Assembly: GCA_039805725.1 (NCBI GenBank)
Contig: JBDLTT010000048.1
Coordinates: 1-23,901 of the forward strand
Source: Fluviibacter sp039805725
GTDB taxonomy: Bacteria; Pseudomonadota; Gammaproteobacteria; Burkholderiales; Rhodocyclaceae
Length of the DNA: 23,901 nucleotides
Reading direction: 5' to 3'
Within the stretch, counting starts at the first letter, position 1; the number at the start of each line of letters is the position of its first letter. A program made the translations under genes and the position numbers. Below the pieces are notes generated by a model. It saw only the letters and a list, made by a program, of their open reading frames with translations. It was not told the origin of the DNA and made no database searches. Of this stretch, positions 1 to 8,053 are shown in pieces.

Positions 1-85
1 TGGTGCCCAGGAGAGGACTCGAACCTCCACACCTTACGGCGCCAGAACCTAAATCTGGTGCGTCTACCAATTTCGCCACCTGGGC
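1..85 (-). tRNA. tRNA-Leu (anticodon UAG)
   Basis: The reverse complement folds as a class II (long variable arm) tRNA. The acceptor stem GCCCAGG pairs with CCTGGGC, followed by discriminator A and a genomically encoded CCA (bases 1-3). The anticodon stem CCAGA/TCTGG encloses a TTTAGGT loop, giving anticodon TAG, which reads CUN leucine codons. The T-arm contains GGTTCGAGTCC. The 5' end is at base 85 and the gene runs to the window edge, so whether it is solitary or the first of a tRNA cluster cannot be seen. Confidence 0.97.
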
Positions 86-103
86 AGCAGCTTGTAAGCC
101 GCG

Positions 104-132
104 ATTTTAACAGATTCGCAGGGGTTGCATCG
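104..132 (-). promoter_or_regulatory. Putative tRNA-Leu promoter
   Basis: On the minus strand TAAAAT (104-109) is followed by a GC-rich stretch (CGCGGC) before the tRNA 5' end 19 bases on. A GC-rich discriminator is typical of stringently controlled stable-RNA promoters. The -35 region (about 127-132) is poor, so only the -10 is well supported. The element is interleaved with the proposed hpnC promoter on the other strand. Confidence 0.4.
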
Positions 133-143
133 ACAGATATACT
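115..143 (+). promoter_or_regulatory. Putative hpnC promoter
   Basis: TTCGCA (115-120), a 17-base spacer and TATACT (138-143) resemble a sigma-70 promoter. The expected transcription start falls at about base 150, which is also the first possible hpnC ATG. The transcript would be leaderless if that ATG is used, or have a leader of about 30 bases if the ATG at 180 is used. Confidence 0.4.
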
Positions 144-149
144 GCCGCT

Positions 150-1022
150 ATGCCCCCCGCTCCCACACTTTCTCCCACAATGGCCGACCTCGGTCATTAT
201 GAGAACTTTCCCGTAGCCTCGCTCCTATTGCCGCGTCCGCTCCGGGCACCCGTAATGGCGATCTACCGATTCGCCCGCTCGGCCGACGATATTGCGGATG
301 AGGGCACGGCCAGCCCGGCGGCGCGACGCGAACGCCTGGAGGCCTTCGAAGAAGCGCTAGAAGCGATTGCAACCAGTCGACCTGTGGCAGACGCGCTTGC
401 GCCTATTTTTCAGCCGCTACGTGAGGCGCATCTGCGCATCGGGTTGCCGCTGGCACCCTGCCATGCCCTGCTTTCGGCCTTCATGCAGGACGTCCACCAA
501 ACGCGCTATGCGACCTATGCGGATCTGCTTGATTACTGCAGCCGGTCAGCGAATCCGGTCGGCCATCTGATGCTGCATCTCTTTGCCGCAGATACGCCCG
601 CAAACCGTGTTCTATCTGACGCCATCTGCACCGCGCTTCAGCTCACCAATCACTGGCAGGACATTGCGATCGACGCGCACAAGGGTGACGAAGGTCGTAT
701 CTATCTGCCACAGGACGAACTGCGGCTTTGGGGATATTCAGACGACGACATTCGTTCGGGCGCTTGTGTCCATCGCCATCCGCAACGCTGGGCCGAGTTT
801 ATGGCGTTTCAGACAACACGCGTCCGGGTGCTATTTGACCAGGGGCGCGCGCTGCCGGTCATCCTGGCTTGCCAATCCTGGCGCATCGGTCAGGAACTTC
901 GCCTCACCCTTGCCGGCGGCCGACGGATTCTGAAAAAGATCGATGCCGTTCAGGGCAACGTGTATGACCATCGACCCAGACTCAACGGGATCGACTGGCT
1001 ACGGATGCTGCTCACGGGCTAG
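150..1022 (+). CDS. hpnC: Hydroxysqualene synthase HpnC (squalene/phytoene synthase family)
   Basis: HpnC is known to convert presqualene diphosphate, made by HpnD, into hydroxysqualene on the way to hopanoids. The protein (290 aa from 150) has the HpnC-typical HYENFPVAS motif near its N-terminus. The first aspartate-rich motif (SADDIADE, about residues 44-51) is present. The second is the diverged form NHWQDIAID, followed by EGRIYLP. HpnD next door carries the more canonical RDVGED at that place, so the two paralogues are clearly distinguishable. The start is uncertain: ATG 150 sits 6 bases after a -10-like TATACT, while ATG 180 gives a 280-aa protein beginning MADLGHYENF, which fits the family well. 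Neither has a Shine-Dalgarno. hpnD starts 13 bases after the stop. Confidence 0.93.
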   Translation: MPPAPTLSPTMADLGHYENFPVASLLLPRPLRAPVMAIYRFARSADDIADEGTASPAARRERLEAFEEALEAIATSRPVADALAPIFQPLREAHLRIGLPLAPCHALLSAFMQDVHQTRYATYADLLDYCSRSANPVGHLMLHLFAADTPANRVLSDAICTALQLTNHWQDIAIDAHKGDEGRIYLPQDELRLWGYSDDDIRSGACVHRHPQRWAEFMAFQTTRVRVLFDQGRALPVILACQSWRIGQELRLTLAGGRRILKKIDAVQGNVYDHRPRLNGIDWLRMLLTG

Positions 1023-1035
1023 TACAATACCTGCC

Positions 1036-1869
1036 ATGAATGTTCATGATTACTGCCAACAGAAGGTGGTCGAGAGCGGCACGTCGTTTTATTACGCGTT
1101 TCTGTTCCTGCCTACTGAAAAACGCCAGGCCATTCACGCGCTCTACGCCTTCTGTCGCGAAGTTGATGATGTCGTGGACGAATGCGAAGACCCGGCGGTG
1201 GCCGTTGCCAAACTCAGCTGGTGGCGCCAGGAGGTTGCGCTGCTCGAAAGCGGTCAGCCAACGCACCCGGTGATGATCGCCCTCAAGGCGGTGCGCGAAC
1301 GCTTTGATCTACCGCTCGAGTATTTCAATGAGATCATCGATGGCATGGCGATGGATCTGGAATACAGCCGGTACCCCGATTTCAAATCGCTGTCGTTGTA
1401 CTGCTATCGTGTGGCTGGTGTGGTCGGTCTGCTATCGGCCGAAATCTTCGGTGTGACCGATCGCAAGACACTGCGCTATGCGACCGAACTCGGCACGGCG
1501 CTCCAGCTCACCAATATCATCCGCGACGTGGGCGAAGACGCGCGACGTGGCCGCATCTACATTCCGGTCGATGAGTTACAGCAATTCAACGTGCCGGCCA
1601 GCGATATCATGAACGCCAAAGAGACCCCTGAGTTTCAGGCGTTGATGGCGTTTCAGGCCGAACGGGCACAGGGTTATTACACATCGGCGCTCAATACCCT
1701 GCCCGCCGCCGATCGTTCGGCGCAGCGCCCCGGATTAATTATGGCGGCGGTATACCGGACGCTGCTCAATGAAATCACCAATGACGGCTTTCAGGTCCTC
1801 AAGCAAAAAACCGCTTTGCCACCCCTGCGCAAACTGTGGATCGCGCTGAAGACCTGGTTTAAGTATTAA
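1036..1869 (+). CDS. hpnD: Presqualene diphosphate synthase HpnD
   Basis: HpnD is known to condense two farnesyl diphosphates to presqualene diphosphate, the first committed step of the HpnCDE squalene route. The 277-aa product has both Mg-diphosphate-binding motifs of the squalene/phytoene synthase fold: DDVVDE (residues 44-49) and RDVGED (D164 onward), the latter followed by RRGRIYIP. The YAFCREVDD block is typical of the family. The ATG at 1036 is chosen because the protein begins MNVHDYCQQK, as expected; an in-frame extension back to 943 lies inside hpnC. TACAAT (1023-1028) lies 7 bases before this ATG and could give extra transcription. The stop codon overlaps the hpnE ATG by one base, which suggests translational coupling. 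Confidence 0.95.
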   Translation: MNVHDYCQQKVVESGTSFYYAFLFLPTEKRQAIHALYAFCREVDDVVDECEDPAVAVAKLSWWRQEVALLESGQPTHPVMIALKAVRERFDLPLEYFNEIIDGMAMDLEYSRYPDFKSLSLYCYRVAGVVGLLSAEIFGVTDRKTLRYATELGTALQLTNIIRDVGEDARRGRIYIPVDELQQFNVPASDIMNAKETPEFQALMAFQAERAQGYYTSALNTLPAADRSAQRPGLIMAAVYRTLLNEITNDGFQVLKQKTALPPLRKLWIALKTWFKY

Positions 1870-3176
1870 TGATCCAGGCCAATGCGTCGCGGCCATCAGT
1901 AGCGATTGTTGGCGCCGGCTGGGCGGGCCTTGCCTGTGCCCTGAAATTGGCGCGCGACGGCTATGCGCCGATTGTCTTTGAATCGGCGCCCGAACCCGGT
2001 GGCCGGGCGCGCCGGGCAAAACTTGACGACACCTTTCGTGACAATGGCCAACATCTCATGCTGGCCGGCTGCATGGCGCTGAGCGCACTCTTTAAGCAGA
2101 TCGGCCTGCGCATGCCACGCGCGCCCTTTGCTTTTACAGGGGAGCGCCGTGGCTTATCGCTCGTTCATGGTCGCGGCCGCATCGGCTTATTGCTGGCACT
2201 GTATCGTGCGCCGGGTTTCAGCATGAAGGAACGCTGGGCGCTGCTGCGCGCGCTGCTGGGTTTACAACGTCGTGGTTGGCAGGTGGCAGACGATGAGACC
2301 GTCGCGCAATGGCTCGGGGCATGTCAGCAACCACCGGCGCTGATCGAACAGTTCTGGGCGCCACTCGCCCTCGCGATATTGAATACCCCGATCGACATCG
2401 CGGCAATGTCAAAGCTGGCACCCGTGCTGCGTGACACGCTGGGGCGCGGTGCTGCCGCGCTGGATATTCTGCAACCCACAGCCGATCTGAGTGCCAGCGT
2501 GGTAACTACCCTGGTGCGGATCCTGACGTCGCAAGGGGGCCAGGTGCGCTGCAGTCAACGGGTCACTAGCGTGGCCTCGATGCCCGATGGTCGCCATGCG
2601 CTGACGTTGCAACATTCGACAGCGTCTGCGAGCTTCGATCATCTCGTTTTAGCCGTGCCGCCCTGGTCGCTGGCACATATCGACCTCCCCTTTGATACCA
2701 CATCACTGACCGATGCTTTTGGTGCGCAACCAATCGCCACGGTGTATCTCGGATTTGCAAACAGCGTGCGCCTACCCACCCCATTGATGCAACTCGCTGG
2801 CCCGACAGAGGCCGATGCCCGGATCTGGGCGATGGATCGCGCGCATTGTGGCGAACCCGGGGTGATCGCCCTGTCGTTATCGGCCGCTGGCCCGTGGGCA
2901 CAACTTGATCACGAAGCGCTTGCGCAACGATGCCTAGACAATTTACAAGACGCGCTGGGGGTTTCCCTGCACGCGCATTGGCATAAGGTCGTCATGGTGC
3001 ACAAAGCAACGCCGGCCGCGACCCCACATGCAAAGATTTCAGCAGCACAGCGGCACCCATTGCCCGGCCTATGGCTGTCGGGCGACTGGACTCACCCGGT
3101 GTATCCCGCCACCCTGGAAGCCGCCGTTGCGACCGGCTTTGCCGTGGCCGAAGAAATTATCGCGGCTGACCGCTAA
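1869..3176 (+). CDS. hpnE: Hydroxysqualene dehydroxylase HpnE (FAD-dependent)
   Basis: HpnE is the flavoprotein that reductively removes the hydroxyl of hydroxysqualene to give squalene. The 435-aa product starts with a Rossmann FAD-binding motif, VAIVGAGWAGLA (about residues 11-22). An acidic residue ends the second strand (VFES), and PGGRARR follows, as in the amine-oxidase/phytoene-desaturase superfamily. Near the C-terminus the second FAD-contact block GLWLSGDWTHPVYPATLEAA is intact. The gene overlaps hpnD by one base (TAATG). It completes hpnCDE; a squalene-hopene cyclase gene is not in the window, so the rest of the hopanoid pathway must be elsewhere. Confidence 0.94.
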   Translation: MIQANASRPSVAIVGAGWAGLACALKLARDGYAPIVFESAPEPGGRARRAKLDDTFRDNGQHLMLAGCMALSALFKQIGLRMPRAPFAFTGERRGLSLVHGRGRIGLLLALYRAPGFSMKERWALLRALLGLQRRGWQVADDETVAQWLGACQQPPALIEQFWAPLALAILNTPIDIAAMSKLAPVLRDTLGRGAAALDILQPTADLSASVVTTLVRILTSQGGQVRCSQRVTSVASMPDGRHALTLQHSTASASFDHLVLAVPPWSLAHIDLPFDTTSLTDAFGAQPIATVYLGFANSVRLPTPLMQLAGPTEADARIWAMDRAHCGEPGVIALSLSAAGPWAQLDHEALAQRCLDNLQDALGVSLHAHWHKVVMVHKATPAATPHAKISAAQRHPLPGLWLSGDWTHPVYPATLEAAVATGFAVAEEIIAADR

Positions 3177-3221
3177 GACCCACCAAAACGACGTGGCTTT
3201 TTTCGATAAAATGCCATCACT

Positions 3222-4052
3222 ATGACGACTTGGGCGATTGGTGACATTCAAGGCTGTTACGACGCGTTGCGGCGGCTACTGGATCAGTGCCGCTTCGATC
3301 CGGCCAAAGACCAGATCTGGCTGGTGGGTGATCTGGTCAATCGTGGTCCGCAATCACTGGAAACCTTGCGCTTCATTCGCGCCCTCGGCAAATCGGCCGT
3401 CACCGTGCTCGGCAATCACGACCTCTATCTGCTGATGGTTGCTGCGGACGCCGTGCCCCGGCGCGGCAAAGACGACACGCTTGATCCGATCTTTGCCGCA
3501 CCGGATGTCGTGGAACTGCTCGACTGGCTCAAAGCGCAACCGCTGGTGCATTCGGCCATGCTGGGTGGCCAGCGCCATCTGATGGTGCACGCCGGGCTGT
3601 TGCCCGGCTGGAGCGCCGATGATGCCATCGCACTCAGCCAAGAGGTCTCAGCGCAACTGAAAGGGCCACAGTTCGCCAACTTTCTACATGCACTCTGGGG
3701 CGACACGCCGCTCGCCTGGGATCCTGCTTTATCCGCCGACGAGCGCTCTCGGGTCATCGTCAACGCGATGACCCGGATGCGCTTCTGTTCGGCGGCAGGG
3801 GTCATGGATCTGAAGATCAAAGGCAAACCGGAAAACGCGCCCGGTGGCCACCACCCCTGGTTTGAGGTACCCAAGCGCAAAACCGCTGATGACGTGCTGG
3901 TCGTCGGCCACTGGTCGGCACTGGGGCTGAAGATGACGCCCAATCTGGTGGCGCTCGACTCGGGCTGCCTGTGGGGCGGCCATCTCACGGCGGTGAGCCT
4001 GCCGGAGCGCCGTGTCGAGCAGGTCGCTTGCACTACCTGCGCCTCTTCCTAG
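3222..4052 (+). CDS. apaH: Symmetrical bis(5'-nucleosyl)-tetraphosphatase ApaH
   Basis: ApaH hydrolyses Ap4A and related dinucleoside polyphosphates to two nucleoside diphosphates, and in enterobacteria also removes Np4 caps from RNA. The 276-aa protein is close to the usual family length of about 280. It has the metallophosphatase motifs GDIQGCYD (the ApaH form, with Q where other family members have H), GDLVNRGP, GNHDLYLL and MVHAGLLPGW, and late GHWSALG and LDSGCLWGG blocks. It is 45 bases downstream of hpnE with no clear terminator between. TAAAAT (3207-3212) lies 9 bases before the ATG and no Shine-Dalgarno is visible, so it may have its own near-leaderless transcript. Confidence 0.96.
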   Translation: MTTWAIGDIQGCYDALRRLLDQCRFDPAKDQIWLVGDLVNRGPQSLETLRFIRALGKSAVTVLGNHDLYLLMVAADAVPRRGKDDTLDPIFAAPDVVELLDWLKAQPLVHSAMLGGQRHLMVHAGLLPGWSADDAIALSQEVSAQLKGPQFANFLHALWGDTPLAWDPALSADERSRVIVNAMTRMRFCSAAGVMDLKIKGKPENAPGGHHPWFEVPKRKTADDVLVVGHWSALGLKMTPNLVALDSGCLWGGHLTAVSLPERRVEQVACTTCASS

Positions 4053-4090
4053 ACGCGACCGAAAAATACACGGGCGGGCGATGCGCCCAT

Positions 4091-4119
4091 CTGAAAGCAA
4101 CGCAAATTCGGCGTAGAAT
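4091..4119 (+). promoter_or_regulatory. Putative promoter for the acetyltransferase gene
   Basis: CTGAAA (4091-4096), a 17-base spacer and TAGAAT (4114-4119) match the sigma-70 consensus at 4/6 and 5/6 positions. They lie in the 139-base gap between apaH and the acetyltransferase. The predicted transcription start is near 4126, giving a leader of about 65 bases before the preferred ATG at 4192. Confidence 0.45.
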
Positions 4120-4191
4120 AAACCTGTGTGCACTGCATCATACGTTTGTCATGTTGACATCGGATGCGCCATTTGCAGGTTGAGGTATGCC

Positions 4192-6882
4192 ATGAGTGAA
4201 GAACATTATCTAAAACCCCTCTTCGAGCCCGAGAGCATTGCCGTCTTCGGCGCCAGTGACCGCGAGAATTCTGTCGGTCAGGTGTTGTTCTGTAATTTGC
4301 TACAGACCGGTTTTGGCGGCCGCCTCTTCCCGATCAATCCGAAACACGACGTGGTGCAAGGTCAGCCGACGTTCAAATCCCTGCACGATGTACCGGGTCG
4401 GGTTGATCTGGCGATTATCTGTACGCCGGCGATGACCGTGCCAGGCATCATCGAGCAATGTGGTGAACGGGGGGTGCGTTTCGCGATCATCGTCACCAGC
4501 GGTTTTGCCGAACGGGGCCATGCCGGGGCGGCGCTGGAACGTAAAGTGCTCGAAATTGCCCGCAGCTATAGCGTACGCATCCTCGGCCCGAACAGTCTGG
4601 GCATCATGCGACCGCCCAGCAAACTGAACGCCACCTTCACCCAGGAACGCGCCCATGAGGGCAAAATGGCGCTGGTGTCGCAATCCGGTGCGATCTGTTC
4701 GGCGATCCTCGATTGGGCCTTACCCAATAACGTTGGCTTCTCATCCGTCGTCTCGCTGGGACGCTCGAGCGATATCGACTTTGGCGAGATCCTGGATTAT
4801 TTGGTGCACGACCCGCGCACCTACTACATTCTGCTCTACGTCGAAGGAATCCAGAACGCCCGCCAGTTTCTGTCGGCACTCCGTTCAGCGGCGCGCATCA
4901 AACCGATTCTGCTCTACAAGACTGGCCGCTTTGCTTCCGGAACCGCCGCAGCACTGACCCACAGCGGTATTCGCAGCGGTTCAGATGCGGTCTTCGATAT
5001 GGCCGTTCGACGCGCCGGTGTCGTTCGCGTGAACAGCATCATCCAGCTCATCGAAGGCGCCAAAGCCCTGCATGACCGCTTGCAACCCAAGGGTAAGCGT
5101 TTGCTCATCATCACCAATGGGGGTGGCCCCGGCGCCATCGCAGCAGACCGTGCCAGCGAAGTCGGCATTCCGCTGGTGGAGATGAGCGATGAGACCATCC
5201 AGAAACTCAATCAGGTCATGCCGACGACCTGGTCACACGCCAACCCGGTGGACATTGGCGGTGACGCCACCCCGGAACGCTATCACGACGCGATCAATCT
5301 GGCGGCGGCCGACGACCATGTCGATGGATTGCTGGTCATTCTGACACCGCAGGCGATGACCAACCCGATGGCGGTCGCCCAGACGGTGGTCGCCCTGGCC
5401 AAGGATCTGCCCAAGCCGCTCATTACCTGCTGGATGGGGGAACAGCACACGCGCGAAGCACGCGATTATCTGTCCGCAAACAATATCCCGGTATTTCGTA
5501 TGCCGGAGTCGTCGGTCGATCTGTTCGCGAACATGTCGACCTTCTACGAAAACCAACGCTTGCTGCTGCAAACACCGGCCGCCAAATCGGAAGACAACGA
5601 GTTGCGGATTGAAGGCGCACGCATGCTGATTGATGCGGTTCTGGCCGAGAAACGCAAAACGCTTTCGGAGATGGAATCGAAGTCGGTCTTGCGCGCGTTC
5701 AAAATTCCTGTCGCGCAAACCATGGTGGCGCACAGCGTGGCCGATGCGCTGATGTATGCCGAACAAATCGGTTTTCCGATTGCGATGAAGGTCGACTCGC
5801 AGGATATTCTGCGCAAGACCGATGCCGGTGGCGTGCGCCTGAACATCCAGGACGCCGTCTCGCTGCGTAATGCGTATCACGACATTATTGACACCGTCAA
5901 ACGCAAACACCCGAACGCCCGGATCAGCGGTGTGTCGATCGAGCCCTTCGTGTCGCGCAACGACGCGCGTGAGGTGCGCGTCGGTGTATTCCGCGATCGC
6001 ACCTTCGGCCCCGTCATTACCTTCGGCAGCGGCGGTAACGAATCTGATCTGAACCCCGATCGCGGCATGGCGCTCCCGCCCCTCAACCTGGTGCTGGCCG
6101 AAAGCCTGGTCAAATCGACCCGCACGTTTAATTCGCTCAAAGCGCATGGCAGCGTCCCGGCGGCCAACATCGACGCCATTTACGAACTGCTGCTGCACGT
6201 TTCCGACATGGTGAGCGAGATCCCGCAGATTATCGAGCTGGACATCAACCCGCTCATCGTCGACGACGAGACCGTCATTGCTGCGGATGCGCGCATCGTG
6301 ATCGACTACGCGCCAGCGACGGTAGATCGTTATGCGCATATGGCCATCCACCCCTATCCCAACCACCTGGTTGAGGAATGGCTGCTGCCCGACGGCGCCA
6401 CGGTCACGATTCGTCCGGTTCGTCCGGAAGATGCCGATATGGAACGGGAGTTCTTCAACAACCTGTCGGACGAAAGCCGCTACTTCCGTTTCATGGACAC
6501 GATTCGCGAAATCTCCAAGCCGCAGCTGGTGCGCTTTACGCAGATCGACTACGACCGTGACATGGCCTTTGTGGCGGTAGAACTCGACAGCGACGGCAAA
6601 CCGATGCAGCTGGGTGTTTCGCGTTATGTGGCGAACCCCGATGGGGAAACCGTGGAATTTGCGCTAACCGTCGCCGACAGCTGGCAAAAACGCGGTCTGG
6701 GTCGCAAACTGATGCAGGTGCTGATCGATTGCGCCCGCGCCAAGGGCTTCTCGGCCGTGGTCGGCGAAGTGTTGTCGGACAACAGCAAAATGCTCAATCT
6801 CATGAGCTCGCTGGGCTTCAAGATTCTGGCCAATCCGGAAGACACCTCGATCAAGCGCGTGGTCAAACCGCTCTCACACTAG
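4192..6882 (+). CDS. Pat/YfiQ-type protein lysine acetyltransferase (ADP-forming acyl-CoA synthetase-like plus GNAT)
   Basis: Enzymes of this architecture (Salmonella Pat, E. coli YfiQ/PatZ) acetylate lysines of metabolic enzymes such as acetyl-CoA synthetase. The 896-aa product has, in order, a CoA-binding Rossmann domain (FGASDRENSVG near the N-terminus, then FPINPKH), succinyl-CoA-synthetase-like domains (to about 450), an ATP-grasp region (about 490-710; IAMKVDSQDILRKTDAGGV, then ELDINPL) and a C-terminal GNAT domain (about 730-890) with the acetyl-CoA loop QKRGLGRKLM. ATG 4192 is chosen because the N-terminus MSEEHYLKPLF then matches the family and TTGAGG lies just upstream; an in-frame GTG at 4126 would add 22 unusual residues. 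The synthetase part keeps a histidine (H257, in LTHSG) where ADP-forming synthetases carry the phosphorylated His, so a ligase activity cannot be excluded. Confidence 0.9.
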   Translation: MSEEHYLKPLFEPESIAVFGASDRENSVGQVLFCNLLQTGFGGRLFPINPKHDVVQGQPTFKSLHDVPGRVDLAIICTPAMTVPGIIEQCGERGVRFAIIVTSGFAERGHAGAALERKVLEIARSYSVRILGPNSLGIMRPPSKLNATFTQERAHEGKMALVSQSGAICSAILDWALPNNVGFSSVVSLGRSSDIDFGEILDYLVHDPRTYYILLYVEGIQNARQFLSALRSAARIKPILLYKTGRFASGTAAALTHSGIRSGSDAVFDMAVRRAGVVRVNSIIQLIEGAKALHDRLQPKGKRLLIITNGGGPGAIAADRASEVGIPLVEMSDETIQKLNQVMPTTWSHANPVDIGGDATPERYHDAINLAAADDHVDGLLVILTPQAMTNPMAVAQTVVALAKDLPKPLITCWMGEQHTREARDYLSANNIPVFRMPESSVDLFANMSTFYENQRLLLQTPAAKSEDNELRIEGARMLIDAVLAEKRKTLSEMESKSVLRAFKIPVAQTMVAHSVADALMYAEQIGFPIAMKVDSQDILRKTDAGGVRLNIQDAVSLRNAYHDIIDTVKRKHPNARISGVSIEPFVSRNDAREVRVGVFRDRTFGPVITFGSGGNESDLNPDRGMALPPLNLVLAESLVKSTRTFNSLKAHGSVPAANIDAIYELLLHVSDMVSEIPQIIELDINPLIVDDETVIAADARIVIDYAPATVDRYAHMAIHPYPNHLVEEWLLPDGATVTIRPVRPEDADMEREFFNNLSDESRYFRFMDTIREISKPQLVRFTQIDYDRDMAFVAVELDSDGKPMQLGVSRYVANPDGETVEFALTVADSWQKRGLGRKLMQVLIDCARAKGFSAVVGEVLSDNSKMLNLMSSLGFKILANPEDTSIKRVVKPLSH

Positions 6883-6902
6883 GCCTGTCTGGCTCAGCGG
6901 GA

Positions 6903-8051
6903 TCAGTAAGGCAGTCGACGAACGCCTGAGGCGGGTACAGCAGATGTGCCCGCCGCTTTAAATGAGAGCGTCTGCGGCTCGCGCGTGAACACCACATTGA
7001 TCAGAAACTCGTTTTCTTCGCTCAGCGCCTGGCGATTGACGGTGAGGTACTCCCTAAACGGTACACCGACGGGTTCCACGATATAGAAGTCGCGCTTCGT
7101 GCCCATCTCTTTGCTTTTGTAGCTGTAGTCCGAAGCGCGGAATGCGACCATGTGGTAGGCGCCGCGCTGAATCTGGCGCGTACTCGTCACATTATCGTTG
7201 GAGCGCTCCACCAGATTGAGCTGTATGGAGCGCAACTGACGGACTGCATCTCCGGCCAACCAGGTTTGATAACAGCGCAGCGACTCATACTGCGGGTCGT
7301 TCTTGAAGCAGATCAGCCCCTCGCCATTGACAAGTTCCGTCCCCCGCGGCGTCTGGTTTCTGAAGGGCGATGGCGCCAGCCCCAGGGGGACAGCAATCGG
7401 TGCTGCAATCAACGACATGAGCGATTTGCCGATATCCGACCATTTGGCACGCTCGAAATCGACGCGCTGCCCCTGAATCTTGAGAAAAGATTCCAGATCC
7501 GAGTACCACTTTTCACTGGGTGACACATCTGAGACCTGCAGCACAATCTGGGCGTTACCTTTGGTATCGGTACTGACGTGCAGACGATCCATGCGAGCGC
7601 TGAACATTACCGGACGCCGAATCAATGCACTGAGCGTCTCTCTGGCCTCTTCCTGCTTCTCGACAAAGCGACCAACCTCGCCCAGATTCAAGGCGCGCGC
7701 ATTGGGACCGAGCGCGACATTTTTCTTGTCGAGATAGACATCGGCGCTAATCTTGACGCGACAGGGAGAGTCGCCCTGACTTTCCAGCACGGTGTACTGA
7801 CGCACCACACCGCCGCTGTATTCATTCACGCTCTCGGTATAGTACTTATCGGAAACCAGCGATTTCTGGCTGTTGACGAACGAGCCTACCACTTTGTCGC
7901 TGGCCACGATCTTGGCCTGACCCAGCGCTTCCTGGCAGGTTTGACCCGTCCCTTCGGCGATCACCGTCCGTTGGTCACCCGGTTTGGGTGCCGATGCGCA
8001 CGCCGTCAACAGAGCGGCACCGCCAATCCATAGCAGGCGCCGGCCACGCAT
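6903..8051 (-). CDS. Uncharacterised outer-membrane lipoprotein, third gene of the envelope operon
   Basis: The 382-aa product has a signal peptide ending in the lipobox LLTAC, with lipid-modified Cys18. Alanine follows at +2, so outer-membrane sorting is expected. Residues about 30-120 (EGTGQTCQEALGQAK, then a Gly-Gly-Val-rich strand pattern ending VKISADVYL) resemble the N-terminal fold of FlgT/LPP20-type proteins; this is a pattern impression, not a search result. The mature part has four further cysteines in two groups (GQTCQ and SPCRV; LICFK and LRCYQ) that could form two disulfides. No catalytic motif is visible. The start lies 2 bases after the preceding gene's stop, so the genes are co-transcribed and probably coupled. 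The gene is convergent with the acetyltransferase, 20 bases stop to stop, without an evident terminator. Confidence 0.8.
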   Translation of the reverse strand: MRGRRLLWIGGAALLTACASAPKPGDQRTVIAEGTGQTCQEALGQAKIVASDKVVGSFVNSQKSLVSDKYYTESVNEYSGGVVRQYTVLESQGDSPCRVKISADVYLDKKNVALGPNARALNLGEVGRFVEKQEEARETLSALIRRPVMFSARMDRLHVSTDTKGNAQIVLQVSDVSPSEKWYSDLESFLKIQGQRVDFERAKWSDIGKSLMSLIAAPIAVPLGLAPSPFRNQTPRGTELVNGEGLICFKNDPQYESLRCYQTWLAGDAVRQLRSIQLNLVERSNDNVTSTRQIQRGAYHMVAFRASDYSYKSKEMGTKRDFYIVEPVGVPFREYLTVNRQALSEENEFLINVVFTREPQTLSFKAAGTSAVPASGVRRLPY

Positions 8052-8053
8052 CT

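Noticed and set aside
3180..3206. CCAC...GTGG followed by six T after hpnE as a terminator
   Set aside because: Only four base pairs with a nine-base loop; too weak to call although the T-run is suggestive.
4070..4095. Inverted repeat GGGC...GCCC after apaH as a terminator
   Set aside because: The stem is short, alternative pairings compete, and no T-run follows on either strand.
4154..4159. TTGACA as a perfect -35 for the acetyltransferase gene
   Set aside because: No acceptable -10 lies 16-18 bases downstream (AGGTTG at 17), so the CTGAAA/TAGAAT pair upstream is preferred.
5233..6366. Long open frame (377 codons) on the minus strand opposite the acetyltransferase gene
   Set aside because: Its translation is rich in His, Arg and Val with no recognisable motif and lies antisense to a strongly supported gene; this is a typical shadow frame of GC-rich DNA.
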